Shown here piece by piece: positions 9,703-20,540 of a stretch of DNA of 64,000 nucleotides (positions are counted from its first letter, which is position 1; the number at the start of each line of letters is the position of its first letter). The translations under genes and the position numbers were made by a program. This stretch comes from Periconia sp. R9002 (Eukaryota > Ascomycota > Dothideomycetes > Pleosporales > Periconiaceae). A model generated the notes under the pieces. That model ran no database searches, had not been told where the DNA came from, and saw only the letters and a list, made by a program, of their open reading frames with translations. Location of the stretch: the NCBI GenBank assembly GCA_023627715.1, contig JAMAHW010000004.1, positions 62,001 through 126,000 on the forward strand, written 5' to 3'.

Positions 9703-11998
9703 ATGGGTGTTCCTTCAACTCAGGCGTCAAACGCCATTATCTATTTGACCTATGGCGCATTTTTGTGAGTGTACCGAATCGTGCGCAGCAACCACCGTTA
9801 GCTGACCGTAGACAGAGTAACTGGGTGTTACATGGCATGGCGCTTGCGACACCAATCCAAGACGGAATGGCTGTCAAGTAACAGAACACAGAAGGGTTAG
9901 AATACCAAACCATTGTTCATCTGCGTTGCTAGGGTTTTCTGACTCAGCAAATGTTTATACTATTATAGAATGACGTGCAGGAAAGTGCTGATGTATAACA
10001 GGCATCCCACTGGCTCTCAACTTCATCGCAGCGGGTGAGTGCAGCAGAGCATTAGCACTTCAAACATGAAGAGCGGCGGCAGCATCGGTACCACGGCATT
10101 GAGCATTAAGCCGTGGCAATTCCAAACCAGCATTTGTGGATGAAGCGCAAGATAATCAACCATCGAGACGGGTAGGACTGGAAAATAGGTTCGTATTTGA
10201 GATCCTGAGCAGATGTTTGCCCTCTTGCCTCCTTGCCTGGAATCCGTTTCACGGGTAGAAAGGTGATGAATCATTGGAGTGAATAATCTGCGCGGCTACA
10301 CTGCGGGCGCGGAGCCGAGGCTGTGTTTGATTGAAAATACCAGACTTTGTCTTGTCAATCAACGCGGCCAAGGCGAAGCTGAGAAGTACCGTATGAACTC
10401 GATCAAGATAATACTTGCGTGAGGAATGTGCTGCCGCTACTCCCCCTCCGACCCCCTTCTTTGCACATGATGCTGACGTAGGCACTTCTAACACATAGCT
10501 CTCGGGTCCGGTATTCTATTTACTTATCCCCAGATTGCCACCATTGCTGGTGTGCAAGGGTTGATTGTCTACTCTCTATCTTCGGCGCTCCCACTTTTGA
10601 TTTTCGGAGTTCTGGGCCCAATCATCAGACGTAAATGTCCTGAGGGGTTCGTTCTCACTGAGTGGACTCGCCAGCGATATGGATCTGTTGGCGGACTTTT
10701 CCTCAGCATCTGCACTCTTATAACCATCTTTCTTTATATGGTTGCGGAGCTCTCGGCCCTCCAACAGATTGTAAATGCTTTGACTGGGCTTAATGGACTG
10801 CCTGTTGTCATTGTACAGTGTGCAGTCACGACTATTTATACATGTAAGCATTTCGAATCAATGTCTCTATCGGAAAACTAATGAGCTGGATAGCACTTGG
10901 TGGTTTCAAGGTCTCATTCATTACGGACAACATCCAAGGAGCAATGGTTATTGGCCTCATCATTATCGGTGTCATCTCTGTCGGCGTGGAAACGCACATT
11001 GACCGATCTTTGATCGACCAGTCTCACTACCTCGATGCTAGTCTACTTGGGTGGCAACTAATTTATATCCTGCCCGTGGCCATTCTTACCAATGACTTCT
11101 TCCTTTCTGGCTTTTGGATGCGTACATTTGCCGCACGCACCGATAAAGATCTTTGGATTGGAGTTAGCATTGCGAGCTTTGCTGTCTGTGTCATTTTGAC
11201 TCTTGTCGGTGTCGGAGGACTTCTCGCTGCGTGGTCTGGGGCGTGGCGAATGGATGATGCAGAGAACGGCTACCTTTCCTTCTTTCTCCTCCTTGGGCAG
11301 CTTCCAGCGTGGGTTGTCGGAATTGTCCTTGTCATGGTTGTCTCGCTTTCAACCGCCGCCTTTGATAGTTTCCAGTCCGCCATCATCTCGACTGGGAGCA
11401 ACGATCTTTTCCGCAATAAACTCAACATCTGGGTTATCCGTGCTCTAGTTGTTGTCTTGATCGTCCCAGTCGTGGTCGTCGCACTCAAAAGCCCCGACAT
11501 CCTCCAAATCTTCCTGGTTAGCGATTTGGTTAGCGCAGCGGTCGTGCCTTGTTTGGTCATAGGCTTGTCCGATAGATTCTATTGGTGGCGCGGCTTCGAT
11601 TTTGTCGTCGGAGGACTGGGCGGGATATTTACGATCTTCCTTTTCGGCTTGGTATACTACGACGGCAACGCTGATCTGGCCAGCAAGCTCCTCTTGCTTG
11701 AGAATGGGTTGTATGCAGAGGATTGGAGTGCTTTTGGTAAGCTTCGCATCAATCATTCTTCCTGTATGTGGACTAATACAGCTCTCCAGGCGCCTTTGTA
11801 GCCGCTCCCGTTGGCGGTTTGCTGTGGGGTTTTGGTGCTTGTGGCCTCCGCTTGGCTACTCTTTATATTCTATCCAGGGTCAAAGGCCATCGGTTTGACG
11901 CGCTCGACCGACCCATACCAGAACTTTCCGACGACAGGGAAAGAGAGGGTGTGCTTGAGCAAACCGTTGATGTGAAGAAAGCAGGAAAGTTTTTCTGA
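9703..11998 (+). CDS. Sodium:solute symporter family transporter (DUR3-like)
   Basis: Six exons fit (9703-9764, 9816-9895, 10002-10034, 10499-10843, 10894-11736, 11790-11998), giving 523 residues. The sequence matches the fungal SSS family related to the urea/polyamine transporter Dur3. Recognisable pieces are TEWLSSNRTQ near the N-terminus, PEGFVLTEWTRQRYG, FLYMVAELSALQQIVNALTG and SFITDNIQGAMV. Many hydrophobic segments run through exons 4-6, consistent with a plasma-membrane transporter of over ten helices. The substrate cannot be read from the sequence; urea, polyamines or another small solute are possible. It is shorter than true Dur3 (about 650-700 residues), so I leave the symbol empty. 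Intron 3 (10035-10498) is 464 bases, several times longer than any other intron in this gene. Confidence 0.88.
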
Positions 11999-12644
11999 GC
12001 CAGGCTTTCTTGACTTGGTACCTGGGCCCGACCTTCCAGAATAAGTGCACGTGAGGATTGAGAGCGCAAGGACGTAAGGACGTAGTGATGCAGTAATGGG
12101 TTGTTGACATACATGAAGGAGATAAGGAAGTAGTTTCGGAATGAGATATAGATGCATAATCTCTGAAAGACACTCGTTATACTTCTATTGGAATTTTTAA
12201 TCAGATTGTATACCTCAATGTTCCCTACATACATATGTATATATGTTCGATCTCTTAATATTCTCGGGGCCTCCTATCAATCTGTTCATATGTATGGGCC
12301 TGTGCCCCCGGGTATCAAAGTAACATCTTTTTGTTACTGTCTTGAATGCATTTGAATTACAATACACTTGGAAATAGATAAAATACTCCAACATACAGTG
12401 ATAGCGATGGCCGAATGACGATGGGCTTAGCGAGTCTTGGCGTTGCTTCCACATGAAGAGTCTGGTCTGAAGCGTACGTGCCCCATGTCAGCACCGGCAG
12501 GCAGCGACTAATATTTGGTGAACGTTAAACCCAGACAACCCGGCCCTTCACTCCGCTCTTCATTGGATATCTTGCTCTCCCTTGTTTCCCGCACAATCTC
12601 TTCTTTCGCAATCTTGCTACCCCCACCACTGCCCCGCGACCAAA
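11999..12644. other. Intergenic, nothing recognised
   Basis: This is the 3' flank of the symporter gene and the promoter of PLP2. The last 100 bases are C/T-rich. No other feature was seen. Confidence 0.5.
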
Positions 12645-13678
12645 ATGCAGATGCCCGATGTGCCGGTCAATGTCCCCATTGACGACCCAAATGCAGACAC
12701 AGAATGGTATGTCTGGACAGGCATCCAAAACTGCATGATAACGCTTACAGATATGACCACAGGAATGACATTCTTCGAAAACATGGGGTTATACCCGAGA
12801 AGCCACCTTCTCCGACACCAATGATCGAAGAGGCGTTGGAGGAAGCACGCAGGCTGGCCCACGAAAATCGTTTGGAGGGCAAGGATCTTGACGAACTGGC
12901 CGAGTTGGAGGATGAGGAGGATGATGATTTTCTTGAGCGATATCGGTATGAACGCGGCCTACCTCAAGCTCATACCAACTCACGTGGCCCGCATTCTATC
13001 TAACCCTTGGTCGTGCAGGCAAAAGCGTATGGCTGAATTATCCACGATCTCCACTGCTTCCGTGTACAACCAAGTCTACCACATCCAAAAACCTGACTAT
13101 TCACGGGACGTAACCGAAGCCTCGAGTAAAGCCTACGTCCTGGTGCTCCTTACTTCGTCTCATGGCACCAACGTCGAGTCGCGTGTCCTCACTGAGATCT
13201 GGAGAGAATTGGCTCAACGCTTCGGAGACGTCAAGTTCTGTCAAATCCGGGCCGATCTTTGTATAGAAGGCTATCCCGACAAAAACACGCCTACGGTACT
13301 AGTTTACAAAGACAGTGACATCAAGAAGCAGATTGTGACGTTGCGCGAACTAAGTGGACCACGCACAACGACTCAAGGTAAGTGGCTTTCATTCTGCTTC
13401 ACCGATATATATTTGCGCACATGTATACCAGAATCCTTCAACCCACAGGCCACAAGCCACCTTCTCAACCCAAGCGCCCATTCTTGCCCGCTGCACTCTG
13501 CCTATGCTAACCTGGTTTGGCGTGGGCAGATATGGAAAAGGTCCTTGTTGACATTGGTGCTGTCCAAATTGGAGACCCCCGTCTACAGCGCAACAAAACC
13601 AACGATACAGCTACTTCGAGTAGCAAGATACGGCAGGGGGCAACGGTTGGAGACCCGGACGATAGCGATTGGGACTAA
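12645..13678 (+). CDS. PLP2: Phosducin-like protein 2 (CCT co-chaperone)
   Basis: Exons 12645-12706, 12763-12945, 13019-13377 and 13530-13678 give 250 residues. The acceptor at 12762 is chosen because it restores the family motif DTEWNDILRKHGVIPEKP; an upstream AG at 12750 would create a stop. After an acidic helical N-terminus (EEALEEARRLA, ELEDEEDDDFLERYR) comes a thioredoxin-like fold containing VTEASSKAYVLVLLTS, FCQIRADLCIEGYPDKNTPTV and VYKDSDIKKQIVTL. It ends in the acidic DPDDSDWD tail typical of the family. Plp2 proteins assist the cytosolic chaperonin CCT in folding actin and tubulin and are essential in yeast. Length agrees with fungal members. Confidence 0.93.
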
Positions 13679-14445
13679 TGACTAAGTACACGTGCTTGAA
13701 CAAATTTTATATCAAGAGATCGGCTGTACCGATATGTGCCTTCTATCCCGTTCACGCCAATGTTGTCTACCCAAAGCTCTGCTCTGCTGTGGGTCTGATC
13801 GTGTAGGATGCTGATTATCTCAACAACTACCAACAAGGTAGGTATCTCGCTCGCCCCGCAGTAACGGCACAGAAACACATGCGAATATAAAGTAGAGGGA
13901 CAGAAAATCCCCATGCAGGGCCAGACGCCCCACGCCATAGTTTTGGACGGTAAATACTATGTTCATCCTTCGCATTCGGATTGGACAATACCTTGAGAAC
14001 ACCCCCCGACGCTGCATCTGAACCCATCGCTAACCACGTATATCCAAGACTCAAGTATAAGTTACCATAAGATGGCTTAATGCCCCCCTGTCGTAACATG
14101 CAGACGAACTAAATTACCCCGCCAATAGCATTCTCTCGCGTCCGAGAGGCCATTGTTACCTAACCCCCACCCCGACCTCTCACCGCTTATCTAACAGCAC
14201 ACACGCAACAACAGCAGTGCTGACACGCAACTGAGCCAGCTTACCTTGCATGAAAATACGTAGACCCTAGCACACGCAGCATGCAACCACCTAAATGGGT
14301 CAACTACGCCAACACTAGGGTCCAGCCCTACCCCAATCTCAAGATGTCCCCTCGGTGAATTGTGGCTGTAAAACGTGCGAGAATACGATGATAATGTCAC
14401 ATCAAAATCCTAATAGAGGTCCATGACAGGCAAAACCCTACATAC
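13679..14445. other. Intergenic, nothing recognised
   Basis: This is the 3' flank of PLP2. Several short open frames exist on the minus strand, but none resembles a known family or shows good splice context. Confidence 0.5.
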
Positions 14446-14813
14446 TCATACATCCTTGTTGCCTTTTGTTCCGTTGGCCCTTTTGTATACCGCCCATTCG
14501 AGGTCGACCGCCGGAACACGAGGGACGTCACGGGTAATATCGAAAACGGCAAGTCTTATTTGCATAACCAACTCTTGTTCCACAATGGCAAGGTAGATAT
14601 CGATGTCTTGCTCAGTAAGGACCTTCCCTGTTTAGACTATCCTGCTTGGGGTTGTGTTTAGACTAGGTATCCTGCTCGGGTTCGTGTGTAGAATATTTTG
14701 CTCGGGTCCAAACAGCCAGCCTCACGGCCCCTACTAACCTCGGGAGTGACCGAAACATGCGAAATAGTTCCATGAAGTCGAAAGAAAGATGGACAACTAC
14801 ATACGACTTGCAT
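14446..14813 (-). CDS. Possible small two-exon gene, unknown
   Basis: A tentative model joins 14813-14739 and 14622-14446 for 83 residues. The second exon reads like protein, with even codon use (LTEQDIDIYLAIVEQELVMQ, then VPAVDLEWAVYKRANG), and stops at 14446-14448. The donor is gttagt; the acceptor lies in a short tandem repeat containing agtctaaac branch-like sequences. I do not recognise the product. The first exon is weaker, and the coding segment could instead be the last exon of a longer gene or a relic. No signal peptide or membrane segment is evident. Confidence 0.3.
14630..14708. repeat. Short degenerate tandem repeat
   Basis: Three imperfect copies of roughly 25-30 bases share GTTTAGACTA and TCCTGCTYGGG. 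On the minus strand this places duplicated branch-point-like sequence before the proposed acceptor of the small gene at 14446-14813. Confidence 0.55.
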
Positions 14814-17800
14814 TTCGTGACCTCACTGTGGCAAACGTGCAATAGTCTATATAAAATAAATGACTCTATTACCGACAGGAAACTGGCTACTTACTTCCAT
14901 CACACAAACACACAACCCGAGATACCCACACCTTTTCAATTGTATCACTCATCAATCACCTTCAACCACTCATCCCACACCGGACTTCGGCGTACCCGGA
15001 AAGACCAAAGACAGCAATTCTTCCCACACGAGCAAAACTATCCCAAGTTAATTTCCACGTGCAAAAAAAAACCCCCCTCCTTCAAAAAACCATGAATCCT
15101 ACCACCCCATTCCATAAGGAAAACCCCGCATGCATTAATGCAGTTTCACGTACCGACCTGCCCGATCCCAACAAATCTTCCCTCCTCTCCTTCGCTTCTA
15201 AACATTGCCCAAATTTTCGAAGGAATATCCACATGTCAAACAAGCGGTGTGAAATCGTGAATAGTTAGGAGGCTGGATGTTTTTTTGGTACGGCAGTTGA
15301 TGTCGGGCAGGAGTTTCGGTAGATAGGCGAGATCGTAGGTGTGTGTGTCTGTTTCGCGTTCGGGTTCGCGTTCGGGAAAGGGGGTGTAGATTGGGGATCT
15401 TTTTATTTATTTTTATTTTGGGTTAGTTTGGAGTTGGAGTTGGGATGGGAGGGGGTGAATATTTGCAGTTGTTACTTTTTTTGTTGCTGAAGGCGTGGAT
15501 TGTGTTTAGTGGTTGCTAGTATACATCCTAGAGTATACATATGTTGACCCCGGAAATAAGTAGAATTAAATAAGTGTACTTGGTTGGACTAACTCATATA
15601 AGTAATGGTGTTTGATACAGCGGATGATTTGGGTCCATCATTTGCGATGATGCACAAAACTCGGAGCTCTATTTACAACACATTCATGTAAGTAGTTGCC
15701 TCAGAAGAAATCGAGATGTGATAGGTATGTATCACACTTACACTACAATAATTTTGCTTTATATCATGTAGTATCTTTCCTGTCTCTCACAAATAAAGCC
15801 AAATGGACTATCAAGAGCTCTGATGGTTCTGAAATGCGATATGGATACCACGTGATGCAGCTTAGCCTTACTGCGTATGTACATTTGTATACAATTTTCC
15901 ATACATATGCCACTTTTACTTCGAAAAAGCTAACCTACAATTAACATATGACTGACCATCAAATTCCAGGCACAGCACTCTTCTGCCCTCCCTGACAATC
16001 TCACGTGTAAGAAACCTCCCTGCGGTTTTTTCGCCACTCCTCCCTGCATAACTTACATAATGCTCCTACCTGCATAGAAGATCCCGTCGAAGCCCTCAGA
16101 CTCCTGCACATAAGATTCCATCGAAGCCCATCAACCCAATCTGCATCGAATCACGAAGGCTGACAAACAGCCTCGGCAGCAGAGAAATACGAAAGCCTCC
16201 CCCCTAATGGCTAGAAAGGAAAACACGGGAGGGGAATCTTCTCCAACCTCGCTTGAACACAAAACGCGGGAAATTACGATACATGAGACACGTCGGCCAT
16301 CAGTCAAGATAGGAGCAAACTTACCGCCTTCTCCTTTCAAACGAAAAAGAACCCCCACCCACTTCAGACTTCACTCCTTCCCGCCTCCTCACTCACATCA
16401 GACGGACCCGAGGCCTGGGGACGAGCCACTCTCTCAGCTAAACCGAACGGGAAGTAGACGATAAAAAAAGAACCAAGTAAGCAACTCGAAGATCCGTTAA
16501 ACCTCCGATGCCATACCGTCCCAACGATTTCCCGTCGGGTCGGGGCTCGGCGTGAGGGAAAGGGCGGGGAGCAACGAGATGGAAAAGGGGGTAATGGGTT
16601 TTGGTTGGGTCGGGAAGTAAGGCAGAGAGTAAGGCGTAAAACTTGCGTATTGTCGAATCTGGCTGACCGTCATCTGCGTTTTGATCCTGGCTTTTCGGGG
16701 CGTATATCCCTGGCTACATCTTAATCTTCGATGAGGAGGAGATACGCCTTGGTACATCACTTACCGTCGCTATGGGTACGCAGTCAGTGACAGAGTGGGT
16801 AACATAATCTCACCATATCCCATTTCCCCTGTTTCGAACGAACACATCACAAAAGAAGCATCCAAAACTCCTCCCACTATTGTTTTCTAGAAATCGTCCC
16901 GATTATCCTGCAACATGCACGTTTACGTGTGTAAACGTGTCCAGTTTTTCGCCCCGACGCCCGGCTCGGCTGTCTCATGAGCCAATCTTATGCAGACGAA
17001 ACACTGCAGGTGAGTGGGGAAGCAATTTCACTCGTGAATCATAGTCAAGAACCTAAGACATTGTTAACCCTTTTCCATCTTTAACACGAGCCAGATATGC
17101 GACAGCCTTTTAGTGAATCGCCTGCTTCCGAGACCGGGAACTCGGATATACAAATAGGTAGGCGGTGGGCGGTAGAAGGAAGGTTCTTATCCTAATTCTG
17201 ATCCTATCGTACGAATCCAAAGAAAACGAAAGATTCGTTCTATATTGATTTCTCCGCGGATCTTGAGTGGTAGCGTTCGTGATAGTAGCCGTGCGTTTGG
17301 CGGTGGTGGTGGTGGCTTGTTGAGTTACGTACAAGGTCACATATTCCAGTCTTGGCACTTTTGACGTGTTCGGGATGGATGGGTCTGGATGTAACGTACG
17401 GTGAACAGCTTGCCTCGTATTTTGGTGCTATATATTGAGCATGTTTTATGCTGAAGTTTGGGTCGGGCGCTGGTGATGGATGAGAAGTTGGTGATGGTGG
17501 TGCCCTCTGTGCCGTGCGTGGTAGCAGTGGCGGGAGGGGGTATGAGACATTTCAATTGTTGTGATTTTCGTGTCATATTCTATTTTCTGTTTTTTGGGGG
17601 GTAATGGACTGATTTTGCCAATGATTAGCATGTTCACATCTCAACCCTCTTCATCGCGGAATATGCACTATACCTAACCAGTCCAAGTTTTTTTCAGCGA
17701 TAGATACGACACTTTTTCAAATTAAATGCACATCGCATAACCGGGATTCAATTATCTACTCAGACAAAAAGATGGCTTGCTATTTAATCTAAAAGCCAGA

Positions 17801-18575
17801 ACAAATTAACACTGTTCGTTCCCCTACATGGAATGCATCGCATACTAAGCACAGTAAGCAGACACTGCTTAAGCAGCAGATAAGCGACCATACTTTTATT
17901 ATTCCCGGAGGCGAAACAAACTGGGCAATGGAGGGCCTATCAGCTCTCCCTGGGAGAAAATGCAAGGGGAAGACTGGGTCGTGATAGGGGTGGAGGTATA
18001 AGGGATACGCGCCTGGGTCATTGAGTGTTGAGGCTCACCTAGCCCCCTTGTATGTGTGTACACAGGGTAGAAACTTCAAGTATGCAAGCATGTACCCGTT
18101 ATCTGAGTAGCCTTTTTTTTCCCCTCTGGAGCCGAGTGTCTTGAATATCTATCTTTTGACCAAACAACTCTGGTGTCTAGCTCTACGATTAATCCCAAAC
18201 CACGCAGTTTTACGTGTTCAAAAACATGCGAATCTCCATCATCTTCTCCTTTACGTCTTCGAAAAGCAATTCCTTCCCATAGTCTTTTGCACTTTGCCTA
18301 TTTATTGAAAATACATCTTGATACGCACGAAAACATGTATCTACCTCGTACATCTCTACATCTATATATACACTAACATATGTAAGTTAGGCGCTCTGTA
18401 CCAAAACGGAATTTTACCGAAGAAAGCAAATCGAGCATAGGTATATGGGGGCGGATCTCAAGAAGCCAAAATCTAGGCATAAACATGCAAATGGGTCAAT
18501 CTCACGTCGTTTATCGTTCGAGGTGCATGATTCTATACCCTCATGCGTATTGGACGTCTCAATGACCCTACAGAA
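14814..18575. other. Long gene-poor stretch
   Basis: 3.8 kb without a gene I can support. Short open frames occur on both strands but are compositionally skewed or lack splice context. Base composition alternates between AT-rich parts (15.4-15.9 kb, 17.6-18.5 kb) and more mixed sequence. It could hold non-coding transcripts or the distal promoter of a neighbouring gene; nothing specific is visible. Confidence 0.5.
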
Positions 18576-18983
18576 CTATACTAAGAGCATCTGGAGCCTG
18601 TGAAATGCCAAACTTTTAGCCCCGTCAAATCGCCATATACCCATGTACTTCTGTTGAACGATATCTTCGGGATCCGAAAGCGAAAACGAGATCTGCCGCC
18701 CGAAGCGTGCCTTGGAACCAGCCCTGCGAGGAGAACGGGATGTGAAGGGCGCATCAATGCAGGGCAGCGGCATGCCAGGGTGGACTAGGTCGTTGGAGGA
18801 TTTGGAGTAGGAAAGAAAAGCGAAGGTTGGAGGTTAGGCTACTGGGGCCCCATGGCGGGAAGCTAGCGTAGTATGTATACCTTTAGTTAGCGTCAGTGGA
18901 CCCTGTTTTTGTTGATCTAGAGGAGTGGAGTAGGAGCTGTCCGGTGAAATGATAACGAGGCAGTCACAAGCTACAGGCGGCAT
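18576..18983 (-). CDS. Possible small gene, unknown
   Basis: A tentative model joins 18983-18881 and 18784-18576 for 103 residues. The donor is gtatac; the intron contains cctaacc and ends in cctag. The second exon has protein-like composition (CIDAPFTSRSPRRAGSKARF, ISFSLSDPEDIVQQKYMGIW). The frame is also open upstream of the proposed ATG to about 19066 without another ATG, so a 5' exon may be missing from this model. No family is recognised. It lies about 0.5 kb from the end of the bZIP gene on the same strand and might instead be a relic. Confidence 0.28.
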
Positions 18984-19480
18984 CGTATGAGGGATGAGGG
19001 GTGGCTTCCTTGACTGAGCTTGCAATGATTTCACGCGATTGGTGAAGGTTCGAACATAGTTTGTGATTTAACGTATAGACGTCTTGTTCAGTATGAAGAG
19101 TACTGCAAGAAGAAGCTGCTGCTGAAAAGCGAGACTATCTGAATGACATCGAGAACCGTGCTCGGGAACGTGATTCCATCACTTCATACAAGAAGGAAAA
19201 GCAGCAGAGAAAATTCCTGATTTCATGCATCGTTCCATGACAAGGGAATATATGACGTCCCATTTTGATAAAACCTTGAAGAAAAGACGCCGACAGCCAA
19301 GTACGCCAATAATCAGAAAAAATGGGTAAGCAAGTGACGTTGCAGTGGGTGTTGAGGGGATAGAAGTGAAAAAAGGGTATAGTCGAAAAGAATTCTAAGC
19401 CCAGTAGAATGGGCCATCAAGGCAGATGAAGGTGAAAGGAAAAAAAGTAACTGCGCATGCTTCCAAGCATACGACTGTTA
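18984..19480. other. Intergenic with a short coding-like stretch
   Basis: On the plus strand, 19099-19239 reads as a charged helical peptide (AAAEKRDYLNDIENRARERD, then SYKKEKQQRK) before a stop, but no start or splice partner was found. The rest is the 3' flank of the bZIP gene. Confidence 0.3.
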
Positions 19481-20540
19481 CTAGATTAACTCGTCGCCGC
19501 CGCTTCTCCGCGAGCTTTCAATAGCAGCCCATATGAGTCGCTCGTCATACACCGGGCCGTTCCCGCTGCATTTAGCGACACCCTTCAATCGCTCGCACAC
19601 ATCAGCTACATCAACGATACCTTGCTTGACTAGATGATGTGACTGAATGACATCCCATAGCTGAGCGGCAGGAATATCTTTAGTCTTCACCGATTTCTTG
19701 GTCATGAGATTTTGTTGTTCGCCGTTGGTAAGTATGGTACCCTCGGGCAATGTTTGCACGTTGTATGGCTCTTCCTCTTCATCGTCGGAGTATGGGCCGC
19801 CTGGAGACGTGTAGTTTCCGGACACTGGACGGGAGTTGGAGGGGGATTGGGCAGAGGTGGCGCGCAGGATCTCGTTCTCGGTGCGGGCACGTTGCAGGGC
19901 TAATTTGAGGCGCTCATTGTCGGATTGCAGTGAGTGGGCCGAGGATTCGAGGAGAGAGAGTTTGGCTTCGAGGTCACGCACATGGCGTTCTTTACGCTCG
20001 CGGAATGCGCGTTGGCTGTTGTTGCAGCTCTGTTAGCACCATTGCTGCGGCTGACCGCTCCGACATTCTGCCGAAGTAGGACATAACGGGATTGATACTT
20101 ACGCTGCTCTGTTCTGCGCTTTCCTTCTGCTTTGCGCAGGCGTAAGGCCGGTCTCTTTCTCTTCGCTGCTGCTCCTCGTGGTGGGGATCGTGCGGCTGTC
20201 ATCCATGTCTCCACCTAGTCCGCTATCAACGCTGCCCACGGGATTGGGCGTGTTGGGCAGTGGCGAGCCGTGTGAAATTGCGAGACCATGGGCAAAGGAG
20301 AAGGCATCGTAGGAACCGTTTTGAGGGAGCATGCCAGCGCCAGCATCAAGGGGCTCCTGCTCCGTGTCTTTGATTAGTCAAATTGGCCTAAGAATTTAGA
20401 TGCGGGGTGGGGATAGTTGTGCGTACAATGCTATGGAGGGTGTCTGGGTCCATGCCCGTGGATGGATATCCATTAGGCGACTGCATGCCAAGGTAAGGGT
20501 AGTGTTGAGCCTGTGTGGGATTGAAGTATGCGTAGTCCAT
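19481..20540 (-). CDS. bZIP transcription factor, Yap/Fcr3-like
   Basis: Exons 20540-20427, about 20359-20103 and 20015-19481 give about 301 residues; the second exon may start three bases later, at 20356. The Yap-type basic region QNRAAQRAFRERKERHVRDL spans the second intron at residues about 120-140, followed by a leucine zipper (heptads in LEAKLSLLESSAHSLQSDNE and ERLKLALQRARTENEILR). The C-terminus carries a conserved block with WDVIQSHHLVKQG, VCERLKGVAKC and the GGDELI end, which I associate with fungal AP-1/Fcr3-like factors. These are nuclear DNA-binding regulators of stress or drug responses; target genes cannot be read here. The two cysteines in VCERLKGVAKC could be redox-sensitive, as in Yap1, but this is inference. 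The C-terminal half is on one exon. Confidence 0.88.

Noticed and set aside
12751..12762. An earlier acceptor (AG at 12749-12750) for the first PLP2 intron.
   Set aside because: It creates an immediate TGA; using the AG at 12761-12762 restores the conserved EWNDILRKHG motif.
19048..19060. GGTTCGAAC resembling a tRNA B box.
   Set aside because: No A box, cloverleaf or poly-T terminator could be placed around it.
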